A stretch of DNA of 64,000 nucleotides from Telmatospirillum siberiense (GTDB lineage: Bacteria > Pseudomonadota > Alphaproteobacteria > Rhodospirillales > Magnetospirillaceae): contig NZ_PIUM01000022.1 of assembly GCF_002845745.1 (NCBI RefSeq), positions 45,208 through 109,207 of the forward strand. The letters are read 5' to 3'. Under the pieces are notes generated by a model. That model made no database searches. It was not told where the DNA came from and worked only from the letters and a program-made list of their open reading frames with translations. Each line of letters starts with the position of its first letter. Position 1 is the first letter of the stretch. The position numbers and the translations under genes are program-made. Of this stretch, positions 33,832 to 41,531 are shown one piece after another.

Positions 33832-35007
33832 ATGGATGACGCACCCGATATGCCCCCCTCCTCTTCCGTTCTCGCAATGGTCGAACGTCTGGTCGGCTTC
33901 GATACCACCAGTCAGCGTTCGAACCTGGACGCCATCGCCTTCCTGCGCGAAACCCTGGAGGGAATGGGCGCGCGATGCCGGCTGACCTACGACGATAGTG
34001 GCCGGAAGGCCAATCTATACGCCACCTTGGGCGCCGATGACCGCCCCGGCATCATGCTTTCCGGGCATACCGACGTGGTTCCGGTCGAAGGCCAGGATTG
34101 GAGCAGCGATCCCTTCCGCCTGACCGAACGCGACGGAAAATATTTCGGCCGCGGATCTGCCGACATGAAATCCTTCATCGCCCTCTGCCTTGCGCTCGCG
34201 CCGGAGTTTCTGGCGCGCGGCCTGGCGACGCCGCTCCATTTTTCTTTTTCCTATGACGAGGAATTGGGATGCGTCGGCGTGCGGCGCCTGATCGCCGACA
34301 TGGCCGGGCTGCCGATCAAGCCGAAACTCTGCATCGTCGGCGAACCGACCGGAATGCAGGTCATTGCCGGCCACAAAGGCAAGAAAAGCCTGCGCTGCCA
34401 CGTGCATGGAAAGGAAAGCCATTCCGCCCTCGGCCAGGGGGTCAATGCCGTCGAGGCCGCAGCCGAGGTCATCGCCCATATCAAAGCCGTGCAACGGCGC
34501 ATCCGCCGCGACGGGCCTTTCGACCCGGCCTATGAGCCCCCCTACACCACCTTGCATACAGGAACCGTGCAAGGGGGCAGAGCCTTGAACATCGTGCCGC
34601 GCGATTGCCGGTTCGACTTCGAGATCCGCGCCCTGCCCGGCCATGATTCGGATGCCCTTTATCAGGAAATCCGGCATTTCGCCGAAGATCAGATCGAACC
34701 CGAAATGAAAGAGGTCGATGCGACGACCGGCGTGGAATTCCAAATGATGAACGATACCGCCGGCTTCGACCTTCCGGACGATCATCCGGCGGTACGCTTC
34801 GTGACCGCGCTGACCGGCGCCAATCAGACCGGGCGGGTCAGCTTCGGCACCGAAGCCGGCCTTTTCAACGAGGCCGGTGTTCCCACCGTGGTCTGCGGCC
34901 CGGGTTTTATCGATCAGGCGCATCGTCCCGACGAATTCATCTCCGCCGATCAATTGGTGCAAGGAGAGGCTTTCCTCCGCCGCCTGATGGATCATGTCTG
35001 CCGCTGA
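33832..35007 (+). CDS. argE: Acetylornithine deacetylase (M20 family)
   Basis: A 391-residue dinuclear zinc metalloenzyme that hydrolyses N-acetylornithine in arginine synthesis. Visible metal and catalytic sites are GHTDVVP (His/Asp near 81-83), RGSADMKSF (bridging Asp near 113), SYDEELGCVG (catalytic Glu pair near 142), and VGEPT (Glu near 166). The dimerisation insert (about 180-290) contains GKESHSALGQGVNA. The closing His block is FIDQAHRPDEFI. Size and motif order match ArgE; a succinyl-diaminopimelate desuccinylase is the main alternative, but the NAVEAAAEVI and YTTLHTGTVQGG blocks favour ArgE. It is followed by two strong stem-loops. Confidence 0.85.
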   Translation: MDDAPDMPPSSSVLAMVERLVGFDTTSQRSNLDAIAFLRETLEGMGARCRLTYDDSGRKANLYATLGADDRPGIMLSGHTDVVPVEGQDWSSDPFRLTERDGKYFGRGSADMKSFIALCLALAPEFLARGLATPLHFSFSYDEELGCVGVRRLIADMAGLPIKPKLCIVGEPTGMQVIAGHKGKKSLRCHVHGKESHSALGQGVNAVEAAAEVIAHIKAVQRRIRRDGPFDPAYEPPYTTLHTGTVQGGRALNIVPRDCRFDFEIRALPGHDSDALYQEIRHFAEDQIEPEMKEVDATTGVEFQMMNDTAGFDLPDDHPAVRFVTALTGANQTGRVSFGTEAGLFNEAGVPTVVCGPGFIDQAHRPDEFISADQLVQGEAFLRRLMDHVCR

Positions 35008-35021
35008 GGCACCCAGGGCAA

Positions 35022-35051
35022 TCGGGTTCACCCGATTGCCCTGGCCTAGCT
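35022..35051. repeat. Perfect palindrome related to family-A repeat
   Basis: CAGGGCAATCGGGT and its perfect complement ACCCGATTGCCCTG flank a 2-nt centre (about 35026-35055) just after argE. The same arm sequence opens the repeat near 63.8 kb, and a variant closes the copy at 28.8 kb. It may serve as the argE terminator. Confidence 0.65.
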
Positions 35052-35111
35052 TGTTTAAGCCCTCGCCGGGCGCACGCATCCGCGTGCTTGGCCGCGGCCT
35101 CAATGGCCGCT

Positions 35112-35153
35112 TTTAGAGCATCGTACGTCAGATTTGACGCACGATGCTCTAAA
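35112..35153. terminator. Long stem-loop overlapping the 3' end of the small aromatic-rich gene
   Basis: TTTAGAGCATCGT (35112-35124) pairs with ACGATGCTCTAAA (35141-35153). The stem continues inside after one mismatch with CGTCA-GATT-TGACG. It spans the stop codon of the minus-strand gene at 35149 and sits between convergent genes, so a two-way terminator is likely. Similar TTAGAGCA palindromes occur as dispersed repeats in alphaproteobacteria. Confidence 0.6.
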
Positions 35154-35376
35154 CCTTTTCCACATCGACGTCGTGGTTGCGCTTACCGTAATGATCGAAC
35201 CAGTCGGCGCCCTGCGGAATGACGTTATGGAACCGGAAGCAGCCTTGTTGCTCAAGAATTTTGCCGTGATGCTCGATGAGCCTCCCATAGATTTGGCAGC
35301 TATCGGTGGCGAAACGGATCCAGCCCTCCCAGAATGCGATCTGGATCTTGATGAAGGGATCGTATGACGTGGTCAT
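35149..35376 (-). CDS. Small aromatic-rich conserved-looking protein, unknown
   Basis: A 75-residue protein without recognised domain. It is rich in aromatic and His residues (YDPFIKIQIAFWEGWIRF, RLIEHHGKILEQQGC, GADWFDHYGKR), the pattern of a folded soluble helical protein rather than a chance reading frame. ATG 35376 has GGAGG 8 nt upstream, a near-ideal ribosome site. A GTG and another ATG lie further up but sit on or too near that site. The stop codon falls inside a strong stem-loop. It is monocistronic, with an AT-rich upstream region. Its MTTSYDPF start loosely recalls phasin-like small proteins, which is only a guess. Confidence 0.65.
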   Translation of the reverse strand: MTTSYDPFIKIQIAFWEGWIRFATDSCQIYGRLIEHHGKILEQQGCFRFHNVIPQGADWFDHYGKRNHDVDVEKV

Positions 35377-35564
35377 GGCCATGGCCTCCACGAACGAAAA
35401 CGCCCAAAAAAGGTAGAATAATATTCTAAATTATTCTACCAGATATCCATGAGCTGTATAATCGCATTGTCACGCCGACCGCAGAGAAATCGCGGAGATG
35501 CGACGGCGAGATTGTTCGTGACCGCAACTAGTGGCAAAATCCCTCAATTATCGATTATGGACGG

Positions 35565-35963
35565 ATGGTCATTGTGCAGGGAGATCCTTCTCGTCTTCGT
35601 AAAATCGCCGGCGCCTTGTCGGAGGAAGAGCGAAAAAGCAAGCTGAGCAGCGCCGCTAATATCCGTCGTGATATCGAGGAGACGCTTGGCACGGACATCG
35701 TGAACCACGACAAGCTGGTTTCGTTGGCCGAAAGCATCTGGGTGGCCGTTCCGGTCGCCGCCCGGCCGAAGTTCACCGCCGAGGATTGGCAGAAGGCCAT
35801 CCACGACCGCTGCACCTCGGCCCTGGTCCGCGCGGAACAAAGGCTCGAGGAAAACAAATATGATGATAAGATGTTCACTGCAAAAGTGAAGATTCTACGA
35901 CAAACCTTTGCTGCGCAGGTCATTCGCGCTATGCAGGAAGTTGCCGATAAATACCGCCGGTAG
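35565..35963 (+). CDS. Hypothetical helical protein
   Basis: A 132-residue charged, helical protein with no domain I recognise. It has an even mix of Glu/Lys/Arg/Ala, an internal SIWVAVPVAARPKFTAEDW segment and a C-terminal amphipathic helix (KILRQTFAAQVIRAMQEV). There is no signal peptide or membrane segment. The start at ATG 35565 has only GGACGG directly before it, so the true start is uncertain. It precedes the CheY-like regulator by about 85 bp on the same strand, and the two may share a transcript. Confidence 0.6.
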   Translation: MVIVQGDPSRLRKIAGALSEEERKSKLSSAANIRRDIEETLGTDIVNHDKLVSLAESIWVAVPVAARPKFTAEDWQKAIHDRCTSALVRAEQRLEENKYDDKMFTAKVKILRQTFAAQVIRAMQEVADKYRR

Positions 35964-36048
35964 CATGTGGCTTTAAGGATTGGCCGCCGCCTCCGGGAGG
36001 AGGCCCGGAACCAATTGAAGGCGTGGGATTCCTTTTTGAAGATTTCGT

Positions 36049-36474
36049 ATGGCGCCGCGTGAGATCGATTTCGAGAAATTGACGTTCCTGGTTGTCGACG
36101 ATCAGGAATATGTGCGCTCCCTCATCGTTCAATTGTTGAGACGCCTTAATGTCGGTCGGGTCATTGAGGAAACGGACGGAGCCTCGGCCCTCACCTTGCT
36201 GCGCACCACGACGCCGGACTTCATTCTCTGCGATATCAAGATGGATCCGGTGGATGGCCTGGAGTTTCTGCGCGATGTGCGAAGCGGCCGGGACGGCATA
36301 GGAGATCCCCGCGTTCCCGTTGTTTTCCTGACCAGTGATTCGGAACGCGCCACGGTGATGGCGGCCATCGAAAACGAAGTCGACGGCTATCTGGTGAAAC
36401 CCGTCTCTCTCGTCGACCTCAAGAGCAAAATCGTCAGCGTTCTCAACAAGCGCCGCGCCCTGACCTGGAAGTGA
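36049..36474 (+). CDS. Single-domain response regulator (CheY-like)
   Basis: A 141-residue stand-alone receiver domain. The acidic pocket is VVDDQE (Asp17, Asp18), the phosphoacceptor is Asp62 in FILCDIKMDPVDG, the switch Thr/Ser is in VVFLTSDSE, and the conserved Lys is in YLVKPVS. There is no output domain, so it acts by protein contact, for example on a kinase, an Hpt protein or the flagellar motor. The facing Hpt gene 56 bp downstream and the flagellin gene beyond suggest a shared phosphorelay linked to motility, which is inference. The start is ATG 36049. Confidence 0.9.
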   Translation: MAPREIDFEKLTFLVVDDQEYVRSLIVQLLRRLNVGRVIEETDGASALTLLRTTTPDFILCDIKMDPVDGLEFLRDVRSGRDGIGDPRVPVVFLTSDSERATVMAAIENEVDGYLVKPVSLVDLKSKIVSVLNKRRALTWK

Positions 36475-36530
36475 TAGCGGCGAGTCCCTGACGTGGCTCG
36501 CCTCATTGCCCCTCATCGACGCCCCGACGA

Positions 36531-36878
36531 TCAAAGCCGCCGGATAGCCTCCTGCACTTCGGCAAAAGCGTCCGGCAGACCGATCGCCAATGCTTGCGCC
36601 CGTTCGCCATCCCCCTGCCGCAACAGGGTGCAAATCTCGGCGCAAAGGGATCCCAGGCGAAACGCCCCCGTGACGTTTGCCGCCCCCTTCGCGGAATGGG
36701 CCGCCGCCGCGGCACCGCTCAGATCCCCGGTCAACAGCTTCATCTGTAGCGCACCCAGCAATGGCCGAGTACTGGTCAAAAAAAGCTCCAGGGTCTTCCG
36801 GGCATCGGCATCGATACTACCGAACGCCTCGGTCAACGGTCCCGGATCAAGAATTTTCTCGGAATTCCAGGATGTCAT
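36531..36878 (-). CDS. Histidine phosphotransfer (Hpt) protein
   Basis: A 115-residue single Hpt domain. The phosphorylatable His61 lies in AAHSAKGAANVTGA, the standard HxxKG signature, flanked by two long helices. Such proteins shuttle phosphate between hybrid kinases and response regulators. I chose ATG 36878, preceded by AGGTGGG; an in-frame ATG at 36905 adds nine residues and lacks a ribosome site. It is convergent with the single-domain response regulator, a plausible partner. Confidence 0.85.
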   Translation of the reverse strand: MTSWNSEKILDPGPLTEAFGSIDADARKTLELFLTSTRPLLGALQMKLLTGDLSGAAAAAHSAKGAANVTGAFRLGSLCAEICTLLRQGDGERAQALAIGLPDAFAEVQEAIRRL

Positions 36879-36972
36879 TTGTCCCACCTTCATCATGACC
36901 GACACAATAGCCGATGCAAAAATAAGTGCGCCATGAATGAAAAGAAACAGAAACAGACCACATCACCCTAAG

Positions 36973-37009
36973 TAGGCAAATTTTTCCGACAGTAAGAAAA
37001 ATTTGCCTA
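36973..37009. repeat. Perfect 14-bp inverted repeat upstream of flagellin gene
   Basis: TAGGCAAATTTTTC (36973-36986) and GAAAAATTTGCCTA (36996-37009) flank a 9-nt loop in the divergent region between the Hpt and flagellin genes. It could be an operator, a 5' stem-loop of either transcript, or a binding site for a motility regulator. Confidence 0.6.
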
Positions 37010-37020
37010 GCTTACTAGTG

Positions 37021-37045
37021 TCAAGAATCTTCACTGTTATGATAA
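37021..37045 (+). promoter_or_regulatory. Possible sigma-28-like promoter for flagellin
   Basis: TCAAG (37021-37025) and TATGATAA (37038-37045) resemble the -35 and -10 elements of flagellar sigma-28 promoters (TCAAG/TAAAG and GCCGATAA). The spacing is about two bases shorter than consensus and the GCC is not kept, so this is tentative. Confidence 0.3.
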
Positions 37046-37116
37046 CCATTATTTAACCGTTTTGTGTAAATGATGGAAAGCATGTGAATTCGGCTTAGCC
37101 CGCATGGGGGGTCATC

Positions 37117-37944
37117 ATGCCTGTCATTTCGACAAACAACGCGGCCAATGCCTCGCTGAATTATCTGAACCTGAACTCGACCAAAGAGACGAGCCAGCTT
37201 GCGCAACTCGCCAGCGGTTCGCGCATCGTGCAAGCTTCCGACGATGCCGCCGGTCTCGCCATCGGCACTCAATTGCAAGCCAACGTCATCGTCTTTAGCC
37301 AAGACTCGACCAACGTGCAGCAAGGTACGGCCATTCTACAGTCGGCCGACGGCGCACTAGCCCAGATCAGCAACGTTCTCCAGCGCATGATGGCGCTGGC
37401 CACCGAAGCAGCCTCCGGCCAGGTGACCAATGTCCAGCGCTCGGAAGACATCAATACGGAATACACGCAGCTCAAAAGCGAGATCAGCAGCATCGTCGGC
37501 AGCACCACCTATGCCGGACAGACCCTGCTCACCGGCTCCTTCCTCAGCAACGTGAAGTTCCTCGTCGGCACCCTGTCGTCCAACTTCCTGACCGTTTCGC
37601 TGGCCACTGTCTCAGTCGCCGGCCTCCTGGGCAGCACGGGCTCGACGGTGAGCTCGGCGGCCACGGCGTTGCAGGCCATCAACAAGATCGGTTCGGCGAT
37701 CAACAACGTCACCAAGGACCGAGCCAGGATCGGCGCCTATGAATCGCAGTTCAACTTCAGCGGACAGGACATTTCCACCAACATCCAGAATATCTCCTCG
37801 GCCGCTTCGGTGATTCTCGATGCCGACGTGGCGCAGGTGAAATCCAATCTCTCTTCCAGCGATGTGAAAACCCAGGCTTCCGTCGCCGCCCTGACCCAGG
37901 CCTCGCAGTTGCCGCAAGAACTTCTGAAACTGCTGCAGTCGTAA
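37117..37944 (+). CDS. Flagellin
   Basis: A 275-residue structural subunit of the flagellar filament. The N-terminal D0/D1 region has the standard SLNYLN and LASGSRI-QASDDAAGLAIGTQL pattern, followed by NVQQGTAILQSADGAL. The C-terminal D1/D0 region has ALQAINKIGSAIN, DRARIGAYESQF and ends with LTQASQLPQELLKLLQS. The central variable region is short, so this is a small flagellin. GGGGGG precedes ATG 37117. A very strong terminator follows, so it is a single-gene, highly expressed unit. No other flagellar structural genes are in the window. Confidence 0.93.
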   Translation: MPVISTNNAANASLNYLNLNSTKETSQLAQLASGSRIVQASDDAAGLAIGTQLQANVIVFSQDSTNVQQGTAILQSADGALAQISNVLQRMMALATEAASGQVTNVQRSEDINTEYTQLKSEISSIVGSTTYAGQTLLTGSFLSNVKFLVGTLSSNFLTVSLATVSVAGLLGSTGSTVSSAATALQAINKIGSAINNVTKDRARIGAYESQFNFSGQDISTNIQNISSAASVILDADVAQVKSNLSSSDVKTQASVAALTQASQLPQELLKLLQS

Positions 37945-37977
37945 CCGGCACCTTGAGGCCCCCCCCTCCAGCGGCCA

Positions 37978-38029
37978 GCCCGGTGACGGTGAGGCGACTC
38001 CGATCGCCTCACCGTCACCGGGCTTTTTT
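37978..38029 (+). terminator. Strong Rho-independent terminator of the flagellin gene
   Basis: A perfect 20-bp stem, GCCCGGTGACGGTGAGGCGA (37978-37997) with its complement (38004-38023), a 6-nt loop and a T6 run (38024-38029). Confidence 0.95.
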
Positions 38030-38060
38030 CATGGGCGGCGTAAGACGAGAGCGACGACGG

Positions 38061-38819
38061 TCAGAACAAGCCCCGGCCGCCATCCCACAAAAGCTTGGCG
38101 CCAACCACGATCATCAGCAGATAGATCAACGTGAAAAATCTCTCAGCCGGTACTTTCCGAACCAGGAGAACCCCAGCCCAGGTCGAGGCGATCGCCAGCG
38201 GAAACAGGACGAAAGAGGTCTTGAGGCTGTCTCCCGTCAATTGACCGAGAGCGATGAACAAAGGCAGCTTGAACCAGTTGAGCGCCGCAAAAAACAAGAT
38301 CCCCGTGCCGACGAACATCTCCTTCGGCAGCTTCTGGGGGATGACATAGACTTGAAAGGGCGGCGCTCCAGCGTTGGCGATCATGCTGGTGAATCCCGAC
38401 ATCCCGCCCCACAGCACCCCCGCCGCGATCCCCGGACGCGATGGTTCCAAGGGTCGCCCCCCGCGTTCCAAAAACAGCCTGCGTAAGCCGAACAGAACCG
38501 AGATCACGCCGACAGCGAGGGCAATAGCCTCGTCGGAGACCCGGGCGGCGAACAGATAACCGAGTAAAGCGCCGGCAAAGGCGCCGGGCAGTAGGATGGC
38601 CATGTTTCGCCGATCCCAGGCTTTTCGATAAACCCATACCCCGACGGCATCCTGCACGATCAGAATCGGCAGAATGATGGCGGCCCCACGGATGGGGGAA
38701 ATAACCAGGGCGATCAACGGCATGGCCAGCATGCCAACGCCGGTGAAGCCGCCCTTGCTTAGCCCCAGAAGAATGACCGCCGGGATCGCGGCGATATAAA
38801 AAAAAGGATCGTCGATCAC
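38061..38819 (-). CDS. TauE/SafE-family membrane permease
   Basis: A 252-residue polytopic protein of the sulfite exporter TauE/SafE family, with about eight hydrophobic helices in two related halves. Typical blocks are GLSKGGFTGVGMLAMPLIAL near the start of half one and GFTSMIANAGAPPFQVYVIP at the start of half two. Members export or import small organosulfur anions or similar compounds; the substrate here is unknown. I propose GTG 38819 as start, with AAGG upstream, since the in-frame ATG at 38921 would add a charged 34-residue extension in front of the first helix. Confidence 0.85.
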   Translation of the reverse strand: MIDDPFFYIAAIPAVILLGLSKGGFTGVGMLAMPLIALVISPIRGAAIILPILIVQDAVGVWVYRKAWDRRNMAILLPGAFAGALLGYLFAARVSDEAIALAVGVISVLFGLRRLFLERGGRPLEPSRPGIAAGVLWGGMSGFTSMIANAGAPPFQVYVIPQKLPKEMFVGTGILFFAALNWFKLPLFIALGQLTGDSLKTSFVLFPLAIASTWAGVLLVRKVPAERFFTLIYLLMIVVGAKLLWDGGRGLF

Positions 38820-38960
38820 GTCATCACGCCTTGGCGACACCTCGGCGGCAAGGTCGGCTTGGCGGCGGATGCGGTCTTCATAAACCGGATGGCACCGCCA
38901 AGTCGTATCACCACAAGACAACCGAAAGATGCGGGCGTCAGATCGGACGCCGCAGGAAGG

Positions 38961-39236
38961 TCACTTGGCGTTGGCGGCGACGAAGGCCGAAACGTTGGCG
39001 ATCTCGGCGTCTTCCAGCTTGATGGCCTTTTTGTGCTTAACCTTGCCGGCAACCACGTCCTTGATCATGGTGGACATGTCGGCTTCGCTTTTGCCCTTCC
39101 AGTCGACCAGTTCATGACAGGAAGCGCAGGACTGCTCGAAGGTCGCCTTGCCGGCCGCGGCGTCGGCGGCGAAAGCCGAACCGGCGGCGAAAACGAATCC
39201 GGAAGCGACGGCAACGAGAATGAATGACTGTTTCAT
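38961..39236 (-). CDS. Small periplasmic c-type cytochrome lacking an evident Met ligand
   Basis: A 91-residue protein with a signal peptide (about 1-23, SAFA/AD) and one haem-binding motif CASCH (near residue 36). The mature chain is only about 68 residues. Class I cytochromes of this kind normally carry a Met ligand before the final helix LxDAEIANVxAF; here that region reads AGKVKHKKAIKLEDAEIANVSAFV with no Met. A His in KHKK could be an alternative ligand, or the iron may be five-coordinate. ATG 39236 has AAGGA 6 nt upstream. It is likely a small electron carrier or ligand-binding cytochrome. Confidence 0.82.
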   Translation of the reverse strand: MKQSFILVAVASGFVFAAGSAFAADAAAGKATFEQSCASCHELVDWKGKSEADMSTMIKDVVAGKVKHKKAIKLEDAEIANVSAFVAANAK

Positions 39237-39239
39237 CAT

Positions 39240-39614
39240 AAATCCTTGAAAAGAGAGTCTGGTATGATCGAACGGCGGATAAGCTATCCGATCGCGCTGG
39301 ACACTACTACTTAGTTCATAGGAAAGGCGACATATTCTTGAAAGAGCGAGCCAGCATGCACATATATGCGCGCCGGGCAATATCCCATAGGCAGAGAATG
39401 TTGCCCGACTGGCATGAAGTCCCTTCACCACTCCACACCCGACTCGCCGAAAACGGGAAAAGGCGTCGTCCCACCCATTGCCGTCATGGACACCCGATGA
39501 CGCCCCCGATCCCTTATATCTTTACCCGCTCCCCTGTTTGAAGGAAAACTTAGTCAAGATTCTAATCCGTTTTAGAATAATCGTCAGGTATGGAAAATTT
39601 TTCCACCTTGCTGT
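39240..39614. other. Gene-free interval upstream of cytochrome and transporter genes
   Basis: This 375-bp divergent interval contains no reading frame with a ribosome site or protein-like composition. AT-rich tracts near 39290-39320 and 39540-39605 probably hold the promoters of the two flanking genes. I recognise no specific regulator site. Confidence 0.4.
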
Positions 39615-40880
39615 ATGACTGGCCGGGCCATGAATATCAGGAAACACCATGGCGCCGGGGGCCATGGCGGATTTTTGATCTTGTCGGCGCTGGTCACCCT
39701 GGCGCTGATTTTACGCAGCCCGCTGACGGCGATCGCCCCCATCGTCAACGACCTGCGCCAGGGCTTGGCCATCAGCGCGGTGACGATCGGTCTGCTGACC
39801 AGTATTCCCATATTATGTTTCGGCATGCTGACGCCACTGGCGTCATGGCTGATCGGACGCGCCGGGATCGAAGCTTCGATCTTCGTCACTTTGGCCGGCG
39901 CCGCCCTGGGTATGATCGTCCGCTCGTCGGGAGGTGCCGGCCTAGCCCTTTTCGGCACGTTGATTCTGGGGGCGGCCCTGACCATCGGCAATATCGTCTG
40001 CCTGATGGTCATCGCGCGAGATTTTCCCCAGCGCACCCGCATGGTTACCGGCATCTACACCTCCGCGCTCAATGTCGGAACGATGATGACCTCGGCGGTG
40101 ACGGCGCCTCTGGCTGGACTTGTCGGCTGGCGGGTTGCCCTGGCGGCCGTCACCGTCCTGGTGATTCCCGGCATCGCGCTATGGATCGCCGCCTCGTCGC
40201 GCGGCGTAGCGACCGTCCCCCGGCACCACGCTGAATCCGGCCCCCCCGCTCTCCGGCCGGCGAAAACACAGGCGAGCGAAGTTCCGCCACCGCCTGTTCG
40301 TCGCCGTCCCATCGCCTGGCTGCTGGTGATCGCCTTCAGCACGCATCTCTTTATCTATTACGGCATCACCGCCTGGCTCCCCGCCTATCTGATCCAGGCC
40401 GACGGCATGAATGCCTCCGAGGCCGGCCTCGTCGCCTCCGTCTTTCAGATCCTGGCCCTGCTGGGCTCGTTCGGCGCGCCGGCATTGGCCGGCCGTGCCC
40501 CCCTTCCCTGGCTGCTGGTCGTCATGGCGGTCTGCTGGATCATCACGCCGCTCGGCCTCCTGATGGCGCCACACGGATGGATCATCTGGTCGATCACCGG
40601 CGGCATCGCCACCGGCGGCGGATTCACCGTCGTTTTCATGCTCATCATGAACCATGCCCACGATCTTCAGGACAACCGCCGGATCTCGGCCTTCGTTCAG
40701 GGGATCGGCTACAGCCTGTCTTCGGTCGGCCCCCTGGTCATCGGTAGCCTCAACCAGACTTTCGGCGGGTGGACCGCCGGCTTCCTGCTGCTGTCCGCCA
40801 CGGCGGTGGTGATGTTGGGCAGCGGCCTCTGCGTGACCCGGATCAAGACGAGCCGCATCGCGGCCTCGAATGGATCATAA
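39615..40880 (+). CDS. CynX/NimT-like major facilitator transporter
   Basis: A 421-residue, 12-helix MFS permease. The N-terminal LRSPLTAIAPIVNDL segment and the central FIYYGITAWLPAYLIQADGM block are typical of the cyanate/nitroimidazole (CynX/NimT, YeaN) branch. A Pro/Arg-rich cytoplasmic loop of about 45 residues separates the two six-helix halves. The start ATG 39615 has no clear ribosome site; ATG 39630 is an alternative. No cynS or cynT lies nearby, so cyanate transport cannot be claimed. Confidence 0.85.
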   Translation: MTGRAMNIRKHHGAGGHGGFLILSALVTLALILRSPLTAIAPIVNDLRQGLAISAVTIGLLTSIPILCFGMLTPLASWLIGRAGIEASIFVTLAGAALGMIVRSSGGAGLALFGTLILGAALTIGNIVCLMVIARDFPQRTRMVTGIYTSALNVGTMMTSAVTAPLAGLVGWRVALAAVTVLVIPGIALWIAASSRGVATVPRHHAESGPPALRPAKTQASEVPPPPVRRRPIAWLLVIAFSTHLFIYYGITAWLPAYLIQADGMNASEAGLVASVFQILALLGSFGAPALAGRAPLPWLLVVMAVCWIITPLGLLMAPHGWIIWSITGGIATGGGFTVVFMLIMNHAHDLQDNRRISAFVQGIGYSLSSVGPLVIGSLNQTFGGWTAGFLLLSATAVVMLGSGLCVTRIKTSRIAASNGS

Positions 40881-40921
40881 GACGGCAAAAGGGGCCGGAA
40901 GCGGAGGCGCCGAAATACTTT

Positions 40922-41335
40922 TTAGGGTTGAGCCTTCCGGCGTCGACGCGCGGAGCACAAACCGGCAAAGCCGATCAGGCCAGAGCCGAACAGGGAGAGA
41001 GTCCCCGGCGAGGGGACCGTGGAGACGGCAATATCGCTGATGATGGGAGAGGCTCCCCCGGATGAGCCCGTTTCCGCGAAAGTTATCGTCTCGCTGCTTG
41101 CGACGGCGATGAATTCCACTGTTCTGGTGATTCCGGCGTTTGTTCCGGCGGATCTATCCGTGCCGGAGTACGTCAGCACCGTCTTACCATTCGCCGCGAC
41201 GCTTCCCCAGTAGGATCCTCCCGGTTCATTGTCGCCCCATTGCAGGAAGCTGAGTTGATAGGTGGCCCCGATGGTCAGGGCGCTGAGCACGAATGACGCG
41301 GTTAACGCCCACACAGGCTCACCGAAAACATCCAA
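40922..41335 (-). pseudogene. PEP-CTERM protein remnant lacking its signal peptide
   Basis: The reading frame encodes about 137 residues ending in a clear PEP-CTERM sorting signal. This consists of VPSPGTLSLFGSGLIGFAG (a variant of VPEPGxxxLxxxGL) followed by a short hydrophobic helix and the basic end RRRRKAQP. Exosortase substrates need an N-terminal signal peptide. Here the frame opens at MDVFGEPVW with no signal and no ribosome site, 27 bp from a tRNA terminator. I read it as the 3' half of a lost gene, with beta-sandwich-like body sequence (QLSFLQWGDNEPGG). PEP-CTERM proteins usually accompany exopolysaccharide loci such as the one at the left of this window. Confidence 0.65.
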
Positions 41336-41361
41336 GACCGTCTTCTGTTCGGCCGTCCAAA

Positions 41362-41404
41362 AACAAAAGGAGTTAGAGACCGAAGGCCTCTAACTCCTTT
41401 TGTT
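41362..41404 (-). terminator. Terminator downstream of tRNA-Lys
   Basis: A perfect 17-bp stem (41362-41378 with 41388-41404) with a 9-nt loop lies six bases after the tRNA 3' end; on the minus strand it runs into TTTTGTTTTT. Confidence 0.8.
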
Positions 41405-41409
41405 CTAAT

Positions 41410-41485
41410 TGGTGAGCGCGATGGGATTCGAACCCATGGCCTACTGATTAAAAGTCAGTTGCTCTACCGGCTGAGCTACGCGCTC
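41410..41485 (-). tRNA. tRNA-Lys (anticodon TTT)
   Basis: On the minus strand a full cloverleaf is visible. The acceptor is GAGCGCG / CGCGCTC, the D-arm GCTC...GAGC, and the anticodon stem CTGAC / the complementary CAG end with loop CTTTTAA (anticodon TTT). The T-arm is ATGGG-TTCGAAT-CCCAT, followed by discriminator A and encoded CCA (41410-41412). A strong terminator follows. Confidence 0.97.
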
Positions 41486-41531
41486 CCCTTGACGGGGCGC
41501 TCACCATAGGGAGCAAAATCGCCCCGGTCAA

